Of a stretch of DNA of 11,875 nucleotides, positions 1 to 6,146 are shown piece by piece. This DNA is from an uncultured Lachnospiraceae bacterium. GTDB taxonomy: Bacteria; Bacillota_A; Clostridia; Lachnospirales; Lachnospiraceae. Location: NCBI GenBank assembly GCA_946614075.1, contig CAMOGO010000014.1:1-11875 (forward strand), written 5' to 3'. A program made the translations under genes and the position numbers. Positions within the stretch are counted from its first letter, which is position 1. Each line of letters begins with the position of its first letter. A model generated the notes under the pieces. The model was not told the origin of the DNA. It saw nothing but the letters and a program-made list of their open reading frames with translations, and searched no databases.

Positions 1-213
1 GGCGGAGATGTCGGCGAGATTGCCGAGGCAGCCTTTATGGGCTGCGAGTGCATCGAGTCGTTTACGGTGGCGGGTAATCTTGGGATCATCGCGCCGGATG
101 CCTTTTTTGACTGCGCCAATCTTCCTGAGATCACGGCAGCGAACGGGAACCGGATCCCCGAGCTGGAGCATTACTGCAGCCCGGTCGCCGGCGTGCCGGA
201 GAAAGCCAGATAG
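1..213 (+). CDS. C-terminal end of a BspA-like leucine-rich repeat protein (5' truncated)
   Basis: Frame 1 is open from the first base to a TAG at 211-213 and gives 70 residues. They contain about two LRR_5/BspA-type repeats of about 23 residues: the pattern IAEAAFMGCECIESFTV is followed by IIAPDAFFDCANLPEIT. This is the usual I-x-x-x-AF-x-x-C-x-x-L-x-x-I signature of this repeat class. The repeats stop about 20 residues before the end, and the tail (ending PEKAR) carries no recognisable anchor or sortase motif. BspA-like proteins in Clostridia are usually secreted or surface-exposed and often act in adhesion. The N-terminus, any signal peptide and other domains lie outside the window, so cell location is inferred. 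No terminator separates it from the downstream phosphatase gene (63 nt gap), so read-through is possible. Confidence 0.75.
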   Translation, partial: GGDVGEIAEAAFMGCECIESFTVAGNLGIIAPDAFFDCANLPEITAANGNRIPELEHYCSPVAGVPEKAR

Positions 214-276
214 AGCCGGGTTTTACGGCATGGCTCAGGAGGGCTTACGAAATAGAAACGAAATGAGGAGATTTTT

Positions 277-990
277 ATGCAGGGATTTGTGGACATGCAC
301 TGCCATATTCTTCCGGCGGTCGACGACGGCTCCCGGGATTACGAGATGTCATGCGAGATGATGAGGCAGGCATACCAGACCGGAACCAGACGCATCATCT
401 TTACCCCGCATTATAAATTCAAATATCGTCACACCTCCCGGGGAGACCTGGTCAGGAAGCTGAAAAGGATGCGCGAATTTGCCGTCAATGAGCTGCCCGG
501 CATGAAGCTCCACCTGGGAACGGAGTGCCTGTATGAGCAGGATCTGGCAGCGAAGATCGAGGCCGGCGAGGTTTTCACCATGGCCAAGTCCCGGTATGTC
601 CTGATCGAGTTCCTTCCGGAGTCAGAGTACCCCTACATCCGCAATGCGGTCTATGAGATGGAGCGGTACGGCTATATACCGATCGTCGCCCATATCGAGC
701 GCTACACCTGCATGACACGCAAGACGGAAAGGGCAGCGGAGCTGAAGGAGATGGGGGCGCTTCTGCAGATCAACTCGGCAAGCGTCACCGGAGCGATCGG
801 CCTGGCGGTGAAGCATTCCTGCGACAGATGGCTGAAGGAGCACGTCATCGACTTCATCGCGAGCGACGCGCACAACACGACCACCAGAAACCCGCAGCTC
901 GATGCCTGCGCGTCACTGGTCGCCAGAAAATACGGAAGCGACTACATGGAAGAGCTTTTTTGCACAAATGCGATGGAGATACTTCGCTGA
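277..990 (+). CDS. PHP-family protein-tyrosine phosphatase, CpsB/YwqE type
   Basis: The 237-aa product has the full set of PHP-domain metal ligands in order: DMHCH (residues 6-10, H8 and H10), TPHY (43-46, H45), GTE (81-83, E83), AHIERY (138-143, H139) and SDAH (196-199, D197 and H199). Length and motif order match CpsB/Wzh/YwqE, the manganese-dependent phosphatases that remove phosphate from the tyrosine-rich tail of the capsule kinase (CpsD/YwqD) and so tune chain length and export of surface polysaccharide. It should be cytoplasmic, as no signal peptide or membrane segment is present. The start is the ATG after an AGGAG at 264-268. Its usual partners (Wzz-like CpsC and kinase CpsD) are not in the window. 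A surface-polysaccharide operon lies about 4 kb downstream but is separated by terminators. Family is certain; the exact substrate is inferred. Confidence 0.9.
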   Translation: MQGFVDMHCHILPAVDDGSRDYEMSCEMMRQAYQTGTRRIIFTPHYKFKYRHTSRGDLVRKLKRMREFAVNELPGMKLHLGTECLYEQDLAAKIEAGEVFTMAKSRYVLIEFLPESEYPYIRNAVYEMERYGYIPIVAHIERYTCMTRKTERAAELKEMGALLQINSASVTGAIGLAVKHSCDRWLKEHVIDFIASDAHNTTTRNPQLDACASLVARKYGSDYMEELFCTNAMEILR

Positions 991-1013
991 TCCGCATGAA
1001 TACAAGGAATCAG

Positions 1014-1047
1014 GCGTTCTTCGTAATCGAAGAACGCTTCTTTTTTT
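1014..1047 (+). terminator. Rho-independent terminator after the PHP phosphatase gene
   Basis: A perfect 10-bp stem (GCGTTCTTCG at 1014-1023 pairing with 1028-1037) with a TAAT loop is followed by a T-rich tract TTCTTTTTTT (1038-1047). It lies 24 nt after the phosphatase stop codon and isolates that gene from the next unit. Confidence 0.92.
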
Positions 1048-1094
1048 GCCCAAATTTATTCTTTAGATTTCGAAAATTTCACAACCTCAACTAC

Positions 1095-1123
1095 TTGTGG
1101 AAAGGCCATATTAGTGATACAAT
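1095..1123 (+). promoter_or_regulatory. Sigma-A-type promoter for the 1179-3452 unit
   Basis: A -35 like TTGTGG (1095-1100) is followed by a 17-bp spacer and a -10 of TACAAT (1118-1123, five of six matches to TATAAT). The -35 is weak. It sits just after the preceding terminator in an A/T-rich leader, about 55 nt before the GTG start of the next gene, as expected for the promoter of the unknown gene plus cstA. Confidence 0.6.
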
Positions 1124-1178
1124 TTGTAAAGAAATCGTTGATTTTATGAAAAAAAACTAAAATGAAAGGGATACTTTC

Positions 1179-1730
1179 GTGTTTCTAAAGAAAGAACCCG
1201 CACCGAAAAAGACAACCGAATGGACCAGAGAGGCTGTAGTGCAGCGCCTCCTCCGTAGCTACCAGGCATACTACGATGTGTATCCCACGGAAAACGGAGA
1301 GAAGGACGGCATGCCCCTTGCGGCGCACTGCCGTTTTTTTGTGCACTCGGAGAAATATGTACTCCTCAAAAAGGCGAAGCTTTGGGAGGCTGACAGCAAT
1401 GAGTACATCTACCTCTTCAGCATGCCGCACCTGAGCGAGGAGCTCTACGAGGCCTGCGAGAAATATGCCTACGATGAGGGCATGAAGCTGGTGGATCCGA
1501 AGCCTGGTCATATGTACAGCTACATCACGGCTGTGTTCGTGTGCGACACCTGTGATCCTGCCGCAGAGAAAAAGCTGCGTGCGAATCACATCTACAAAAG
1601 TTTTCATTTTTCACTGTATGGGTGGATGGACTACCATACAGCCTTGATCGCTCTTGAGGGGAAGAAAGTATGCACCAATAGGAGCGGAAAGGCCAATGTG
1701 AAATTTATGAAAAGAATATTGGATTCATGA
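1179..1730 (+). CDS. Conserved-looking hypothetical protein upstream of cstA
   Basis: A 183-aa soluble protein of a family I do not recognise. The start is a GTG: GAAAGGG at 1164-1170 gives 8-nt spacing, and no in-frame ATG lies between it and the promoter. No signal peptide or clear membrane helix is visible. The N-terminus is lysine-rich, then comes a helical stretch (about 14-33) and alternating hydrophobic segments such as KYVLLKKAKLW (59-69) and EYIYLFSMP (75-83). A CDTC motif (122-125, CxxC) in a hydrophobic strand could bind metal or form a disulfide, but only one pair is present. The C-terminal third is aromatic-rich (HFSLYGWMDYHTA, 143-155). The stop lies 18 nt before the cstA start, with only a ribosome binding site between, so the two are almost certainly co-transcribed. 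A role tied to CstA activity or its control is inferred from position alone. Confidence 0.85.
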   Translation: MFLKKEPAPKKTTEWTREAVVQRLLRSYQAYYDVYPTENGEKDGMPLAAHCRFFVHSEKYVLLKKAKLWEADSNEYIYLFSMPHLSEELYEACEKYAYDEGMKLVDPKPGHMYSYITAVFVCDTCDPAAEKKLRANHIYKSFHFSLYGWMDYHTALIALEGKKVCTNRSGKANVKFMKRILDS

Positions 1731-1748
1731 CAAAAAGGAGGAAAAAAC

Positions 1749-3452
1749 ATGAATGCCGCATTGATTCTTTTAATTGGCATCATTGTCCTTGCCGCCGGTT
1801 ACATTTTCTATGGCCGCTGGCTGGCAAGACAGTGGGGTGTGGATGCTAGTATCCCGACACCTGCCCACGAGCTGGAGGATGGCGATGACTATGTTCCGGC
1901 AAAAGCTCCCGTCCTTATGGGACACCATTTCTCATCCATCGCAGGCGCAGGCCCGATCAACGGACCGATCCAGGCAGCCGTTTTCGGCTGGGTCCCGGTC
2001 ATGCTGTGGGTCCTGATTGGTGGTGTTTTCTTCGGCGCAGTTCATGACTTTGGTGCTGTTTTCTCGTCCGTCCGGCACAAAGGTCAGTCCCTTGGCGAGG
2101 TTATCGCTGACAGTATGGGAAGCCGTGCAAAGAAGCTCTTCATCATTTTCTCTTACCTGACCCTGATCCTCGTAGTCGCTGCATTCGCGTCCATCGTTGC
2201 GAACACCTTCAAGGCGACCTACGTTGACGGTGCTCTGGATGTCGCTGCCAGCGCTGCCAATGCCAGCACGGCTATGATTTCCATTCTGTTCATCGTCATT
2301 GCGATCGTTTTCGGTTTCATGGTTTACCGCCGGAACGCCGGCATCGGCATCTCCACCATCATCGGTGTAGCAGCTATCCTGCTTTGCATGCTGATCGGCT
2401 ACAACTTCCATCCGATTTATCTGAGCGGTGATACCTGGATGTACATCATCGGTGTCTACATCGCAGTAGCATCCGTTACTCCTGTATGGATCCTTCTGCA
2501 GCCTCGTGATTACCTGAGCTCCTTCCTGCTGTACGGCATGATGATCATCGCTGTCATCGGTATCTTCGGCGCTCACGCAGATCTCGAGATCCCTGCTTTC
2601 ACCGGTTTTGTCGATACCGCTGAGCACGGTGTCGGAAACTCCCTGGGAACCATCTTCCCGGCTCTGTTCATCACCATCGCCTGCGGCGCTATCTCCGGTT
2701 TCCACTCTCTGGTTGGTTCCGGTACGACCTCTAAGCAGCTGGATAAGGAAACCGATGCTCTTCCGATCGCATACGGCGGTATGCTGATCGAGTGCGCACT
2801 GGCTCTGATCTCCCTGTGTGCTGTTGGCTACATCTGGGGTGAGTATGTCCCTGGCGGCATCACGACTCCTACGGCCGTTTTCGCAACCGGTATTTCCCGT
2901 ATGTGCGCGACCATCCCGTTCTTAGCCGGTGCTGAGAGCTTCATCTACTCCATGCTGATCCTGGCTGTTTCCGCATTCTGCCTTACCTCTCTGGATACCG
3001 CGACCCGTCTGGCCCGCTATATGTTCCAGGAGTTCTGGCTGGCACCTGGCGAGACTGCTGACAGCGTCGGCGGCATCAAGGCTGTCCTTTGCAACAAGTA
3101 TGTCTCCACCCTCATCACGGTTTTCCTTGGCATCGCTCTTGGTATGACCGGATACTCCAAGATCTGGGCTCTGTTCGGCGCTGCCAACCAGCTGCTGGCT
3201 GCTCTGGGTCTCATGGCTGTCGCTGCATGGCTGGGCAAGGTCGGCCGCAACAACAAGATGTTCATCATCCCGATGTTCTTCATGCTCGTTGTCACGATCG
3301 TTTCCCTGATCCAGACCATCATCAACAACCTGACCAAGGCTGTTGATATGTGGAACTACATCCGCGGCGGCATCGCGATCCTGCTGGTTGTCCTGGCTGT
3401 GATCCTTGCCATCGATGGTGTAAAGACTCTGCAGGCTCAGAAGAATGCATAA
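1749..3452 (+). CDS. cstA: Carbon starvation protein A family transporter (CstA)
   Basis: A 567-aa polytopic membrane protein with the CstA family signature: DGDDYVPA (45-52), GHHFSSIAGAGPINGP (58-73) and GAVHDFGAVFSSVRHKGQSLG (two parts, 96-116), followed by many hydrophobic helices to the C-terminus. E. coli CstA and BtsT are about 700 residues and import pyruvate with protons; CstA has also been linked to peptide use. This is the shorter form common in Clostridia, so pyruvate is the likeliest substrate but is not shown by the sequence. AGGAGG at 1736-1741 gives 7-nt spacing to the ATG. Codon choice differs from the flanking genes: GCT, GGT, TCC, ATC, TTC and CTG dominate while the LysR gene uses many GCG/CCG codons. 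That suggests high expression. No LytTR-type regulator, the usual controller of enterobacterial homologues, is nearby. Confidence 0.95.
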   Translation: MNAALILLIGIIVLAAGYIFYGRWLARQWGVDASIPTPAHELEDGDDYVPAKAPVLMGHHFSSIAGAGPINGPIQAAVFGWVPVMLWVLIGGVFFGAVHDFGAVFSSVRHKGQSLGEVIADSMGSRAKKLFIIFSYLTLILVVAAFASIVANTFKATYVDGALDVAASAANASTAMISILFIVIAIVFGFMVYRRNAGIGISTIIGVAAILLCMLIGYNFHPIYLSGDTWMYIIGVYIAVASVTPVWILLQPRDYLSSFLLYGMMIIAVIGIFGAHADLEIPAFTGFVDTAEHGVGNSLGTIFPALFITIACGAISGFHSLVGSGTTSKQLDKETDALPIAYGGMLIECALALISLCAVGYIWGEYVPGGITTPTAVFATGISRMCATIPFLAGAESFIYSMLILAVSAFCLTSLDTATRLARYMFQEFWLAPGETADSVGGIKAVLCNKYVSTLITVFLGIALGMTGYSKIWALFGAANQLLAALGLMAVAAWLGKVGRNNKMFIIPMFFMLVVTIVSLIQTIINNLTKAVDMWNYIRGGIAILLVVLAVILAIDGVKTLQAQKNA

Positions 3453-3481
3453 TTCTTGAAATGTAAATAGTCCAGACAAGA

Positions 3482-3522
3482 AAGCCTCCGGAAGGGATCA
3501 AATCCTTTTCGGGGGCTTTTTT
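3482..3522 (+). terminator. Rho-independent terminator after cstA
   Basis: A 13-bp stem (AAGCCTCCGGAAGG arm from about 3483, pairing with CCTTTTCGGGGGCTT up to 3517, with several G-T pairs) and a short AT-rich loop are followed by a run of six T (3517-3522). It starts 30 nt after the cstA stop codon. Confidence 0.9.
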
Positions 3523-3531
3523 ATTAGCGCG

Positions 3532-3601
3532 ATGAGTCATAGGGGCGGTTCTTTTGACTCATTTTGAAAAATGAGTCAAAAGAACCGCCCCTATGACTCA
3601 T
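3532..3601. repeat. Large near-perfect palindrome, REP/MITE-like intergenic element
   Basis: Two arms of 34 bp (3532-3565 and 3568-3601) are exact reverse complements separated by only GA (3566-3567). Each arm itself is bounded by a short inverted pair: ATGAGTCA at 3532-3539 and TGACTCAT at 3555-3562 around a GGGGCGGTTCTTTT core. It starts 9 nt after the cstA terminator's T-tract and contains no coding sequence. The GGGGCGGTTCTTTT-type core flanked by TGAGTCA is reminiscent of short palindromes scattered in many Bacillota genomes that are thought to be moved by Y1/REP-associated transposases. That link is from memory of the family and is not shown here. As RNA it would form a very stable hairpin, but it lacks a following T-run, so it is not a standard terminator. 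Confidence 0.85.
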
Positions 3602-3732
3602 AAAATTCATGGTTTCGCACGTATTCAATATAAAAAATATATGTTAGACTTCTATGAAAGTGGTGCGGGATGCTACGAACACTTAGCCAGCTTATCATGG
3701 ATTTTTTGCATTACAGAAGGGTTTGACAGAAT
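3602..3732. other. AT-rich leader of the LysR gene with a possible LTTR-type dyad
   Basis: This 131-bp gap must hold the LysR-gene promoter unless cstA read-through supplies it. I see no strong -35/-10 pair; TTCGCA (3614-3619) with ATATAT (3637-3642) at 17-bp spacing is the best, and it is weak. An ATATA-N5-TATAT dyad (3628-3642) fits the T-N11-A pattern of LysR-family binding boxes, but AT-rich DNA yields such matches by chance. A purine-rich AGAAGGG (3715-3721) precedes the LysR ATG by 11 nt. Confidence 0.35.
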
Positions 3733-4686
3733 ATGGATTTTCGATCACTGCGTTATTTTCAGACAGTAGCCCGGGAACTGAATTTCACCAGGGCAGCACA
3801 GAAGCTGGACATGAGTCAGCCGCCGTTAAGCCTTCAGATCAGGAATCTGGAGGAAGAGCTTGGCGTGCAGCTTTTCATCCGGGGAAAAAGGAGCCTGACG
3901 CTCACAGAGGCCGGACGGCATCTTTTGAGACGGACGGAGCAGATGCTCGAGCTGGCGGAGAAGACTCGCAGTGAGCTGAACACCATGGAGAATTCCATCT
4001 CCGGGACCATCTGCATGGGACTGGTGGAGGGGCGTGCGCCATTCTTGGCTGCCCGCTGGATCGCAGGCTTTCATGACGAGTTCCCGCTGGTCAATTTCCA
4101 GCTCTTTAATGGCAGCAGCGATGATATCATTGATCATCTGCACCGGGGACTGGCCGACGTGGCCGTCATAGCCGCGCCGTACGACAGCGAGAGCCTGGAT
4201 GGCCTTACCGTGAGCCGGGATACCTGGGTCGCCATCCTGCCTGCGGACCATCCGCTGGCCAAGCTGCCGGGGAATACGATCCCCTTGAAGGGCCTTGCGG
4301 GAGAGCCGCTCATCATCCCGAGCCGTTCCTCCAGAGCGGAGGCCGTCAGACGATGGTTTGCCGATATCGGGGAGGAGCCGACGATCCTCGCCCAGACGTC
4401 CAATTACCTGAACTGCATCGCGCTGGCGGAGCAGGGCGCCGGGATCGGGATTTTCCCGGTCACGACCTACACGCCGAACCCGCGCGTCGTGATCAAGCAG
4501 ATCACGGAGCCGGCCAAGGCGATCGAGTACCTGATCGTGTGGGAGAAGGGCCAGAAGCCGCGGATGCTGACGCAGGCGTTTCTGGACTATGTCAATGATT
4601 TCATGGAGGAGGACCGGATCCATTCCGCACGGTTCCAGGTACGCGCGGAGGTGTTCCATTCGGATCCGTCCGACGAGCTGCTCTAG
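3733..4686 (+). CDS. LysR-family transcriptional regulator
   Basis: A 317-aa LTTR. The N-terminal winged helix-turn-helix is typical: MDFRSLRYFQTVARELNFTR then AAQKLDMSQPPLSLQIRNLE (HTH about 17-40), a linker helix of about 60-88, and a periplasmic-binding-protein-like effector domain from about 90 to 300 (for example GLADVAVIAAPYDSE and the EQGAGIGIFPV loop). About 20 extra residues follow the effector domain. Such regulators are cytoplasmic tetramers that switch on small-molecule binding; the effector cannot be read from sequence. There is no divergently transcribed target, the usual LTTR arrangement. Candidates are itself, the small gene 26 nt downstream, or the upstream cstA unit, all inferred. 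The ATG at 3733 starts exactly at the canonical LTTR N-terminus. Confidence 0.93.
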   Translation: MDFRSLRYFQTVARELNFTRAAQKLDMSQPPLSLQIRNLEEELGVQLFIRGKRSLTLTEAGRHLLRRTEQMLELAEKTRSELNTMENSISGTICMGLVEGRAPFLAARWIAGFHDEFPLVNFQLFNGSSDDIIDHLHRGLADVAVIAAPYDSESLDGLTVSRDTWVAILPADHPLAKLPGNTIPLKGLAGEPLIIPSRSSRAEAVRRWFADIGEEPTILAQTSNYLNCIALAEQGAGIGIFPVTTYTPNPRVVIKQITEPAKAIEYLIVWEKGQKPRMLTQAFLDYVNDFMEEDRIHSARFQVRAEVFHSDPSDELL

Positions 4687-4712
4687 GTTCTTTAGAGGGA
4701 GGTATTTGAGAC

Positions 4713-5042
4713 ATGGGAATGATGGATCCTAAACCGCTTTATGCAGGAAAAGAGATTGAAAACGTCCTGGAGGATTTCAAATCCGCCAGAAAAGTAGATA
4801 AATACCGCGTCAGTGATCTTGCCATTTATATTCCGGCCGGCTTCGGCTGGAAATATCTGCGCTTTGCGGACGTCACCGAGGCGCACCCGGCCAAGCAGAA
4901 CGCCGGAGCGCCGCATACCTGTATCGCTGTCAACTATGTCCTGCCTGCCATTGCCTTGATGGCAGAGGGGGAGAAGACCTACCTGGAGCTTGACAAAAAG
5001 GAAAGCCAGGAATGGCTTCTGAAGCGTCTTGCGGGAGAGTAG
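4713..5042 (+). CDS. Small hypothetical protein, possibly PH-like fold
   Basis: A 109-aa soluble protein I cannot assign to a family. GAGGGAGG at 4695-4702 with 10-nt spacing supports the ATG at 4713; in-frame ATGs at 4719 and 4722 are alternatives. It follows the LysR stop by 26 nt with no terminator between, so it is probably co-transcribed. No signal peptide is seen. The order of an N-terminal helix, strands such as DLAIYIPAG (35-43), GWKYLRFADVTEAHP (45-59) and IAVNYVLPAIALMA (71-84), and a last strand plus amphipathic helix KTYLELDKKESQEWLLKRLA (88-107) resembles bacterial PH-like domains. This is a pattern guess only. It could be an accessory or target of the LysR regulator; nothing in the sequence proves a role. 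Confidence 0.8.
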   Translation: MGMMDPKPLYAGKEIENVLEDFKSARKVDKYRVSDLAIYIPAGFGWKYLRFADVTEAHPAKQNAGAPHTCIAVNYVLPAIALMAEGEKTYLELDKKESQEWLLKRLAGE

Positions 5043-5086
5043 ATTTCACGGAAAATTCAGAATCCTCTTTCGCTTTTATAGAATGC

Positions 5087-5115
5087 TTGCGATTTGGATA
5101 CATTCAGGGTATAAT
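5087..5115 (+). promoter_or_regulatory. Sigma-A-type promoter of the polysaccharide operon
   Basis: TTGCGA (5087-5092), a 17-bp spacer, and a perfect TATAAT (5110-5115). Transcription would start near 5122, about 23 nt before the chosen glycosyltransferase start, leaving room for its GGAG ribosome binding site but little else. Confidence 0.8.
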
Positions 5116-5144
5116 ATCATATCTATGTGTGGAGTAAAGAGCAG

Positions 5145-6146
5145 ATGGAAGTAACGGTGATTATCCCAAATTTCAATGGGAAGCACTTCATGGTAGATTG
5201 CATGGAGGCCCTGGAAAAGCAGACGTTTCGCGATTTCGAGATCCTTGTCGTGGACAATGGCTCCTCGGATGGAAGCGTGCCTTTTCTCAGGGAAAAATGG
5301 CCGGATGTCCGTCTGATTGCCTTGCCGGAAAACACCGGCTTCTCCGGTGCCGTAAACATTGGCATCCGCTCCTGCACGACCCCTTATGTGATCCTTTTGA
5401 ATAATGACACCAAGGTGGAGCCCGACTATGTCGGCGAGCTGGTCCGCATGATCCGCTCCTCTGACCGGATTTTCTCGGTTTCCAGCAAGATGCTTCAGAT
5501 GTATGACCCGGAGTTTATGGATGATGCCGGGGATCTTTTTATGCTCACAGGCTGGGCGTTCCAGCGCGGCGTAAGCCGCAGCGCCGAGCTCTATGACAAG
5601 CCCTGCCGGGTATTTACCGCCTGCGCCGGTGCTGCGATTTACCGCCGGGACGTCTTTGACGAGATCGGAGTCTTTGACGAGATGCACTTTGCGTATCTGG
5701 AGGACATCGACGTCGGCTACCGCGCCCGTATCGCCGGTTATGAGAACTGGTACTGTCCGACCGCGGTGGTCCACCACGTCGGATCCGGGACGAGCGGTTC
5801 CCAGTACAACGATTTCAAGGTAAAGCTGGCCGCAAGGAACAGCATCTACCTTGTTTACAAAAATATGCCTCTGCTGCAGTATATCATAAATTTCATTCCG
5901 CTGCAGCTTGGATGGTACCTCAAGAAGCGGTTCTTCATCCGCCGCGGCTTTGGGGAGGCCTATCAGAATGGACTGGAAGAGGGCAGGAAGACAAAGGAGA
6001 AGTGCCGCAAGGTGCCTTTCCGCATGAAGGATGTGCCTCACTATCTTCGGATCGAGTGGGAGATGATCCTCAACTGCTTTATCTATGCGTGGGAGTATAC
6101 GCACCGCACGCAGAAGGTCCGCCATAACGGAGGAACGAATGATTAA
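5145..6146 (+). CDS. Family 2 glycosyltransferase (rhamnosyltransferase-like)
   Basis: A 333-aa GT-A fold enzyme. MEVTVIIPNFNGK opens the nucleotide-sugar domain; VDNGSSDGS (36-44), PENTGFSGAVNIGI (61-74), the NNDT metal-site motif (86-89), the LEDIDVGYR acceptor/base region (185-193, E186 and D187) and VHH (209-211) are all present and in order. This set is typical of WbbL-like GT2 enzymes that add rhamnose or similar sugars from nucleotide donors to lipid-linked glycan at the cytoplasmic membrane face; the sugar is not determinable. The C-terminal 90 residues carry a hydrophobic patch (245-260) and basic segments suited to membrane contact. I chose the ATG at 5145 because GGAG (5131-5134) lies 10 nt before it; a GTG at 5127 in frame would add six residues but sits within 12 nt of the -10. 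It overlaps the next gene by 8 bp. Confidence 0.92.
   Translation: MEVTVIIPNFNGKHFMVDCMEALEKQTFRDFEILVVDNGSSDGSVPFLREKWPDVRLIALPENTGFSGAVNIGIRSCTTPYVILLNNDTKVEPDYVGELVRMIRSSDRIFSVSSKMLQMYDPEFMDDAGDLFMLTGWAFQRGVSRSAELYDKPCRVFTACAGAAIYRRDVFDEIGVFDEMHFAYLEDIDVGYRARIAGYENWYCPTAVVHHVGSGTSGSQYNDFKVKLAARNSIYLVYKNMPLLQYIINFIPLQLGWYLKKRFFIRRGFGEAYQNGLEEGRKTKEKCRKVPFRMKDVPHYLRIEWEMILNCFIYAWEYTHRTQKVRHNGGTND

Noticed and set aside
1162..1188. Short reading frame ATG-AAA-GGG overlapping the start of the unknown gene
   Set aside because: It is only eight codons with no ribosome site of its own; the GAAAGGG inside it is better explained as the ribosome site of the GTG start at 1179.
1932..2705. 257-aa acidic minus-strand frame inside cstA
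   Set aside because: The composition (Asp/Glu/Gln-rich) is the typical mirror of a hydrophobic membrane protein gene; it has no ribosome site or promoter.
3532..3601. The large palindrome as a bidirectional terminator
   Set aside because: The stem is very long and neither side ends in a run of T; cstA already has a regular terminator just before it.
5076..6125. 349-aa open frame on the minus strand
   Set aside because: It lies fully antisense to the glycosyltransferase, whose motifs and promoter are clear. The translation has no recognisable domain, and the frame is kept open by GC-rich third positions.
6085..6138. Upstream ATG extending the sugar phosphotransferase by 18 residues
   Set aside because: The extension is Arg-rich, lies inside the glycosyltransferase gene and has no ribosome site, while GGAGG precedes the ATG at 6139 at good spacing.
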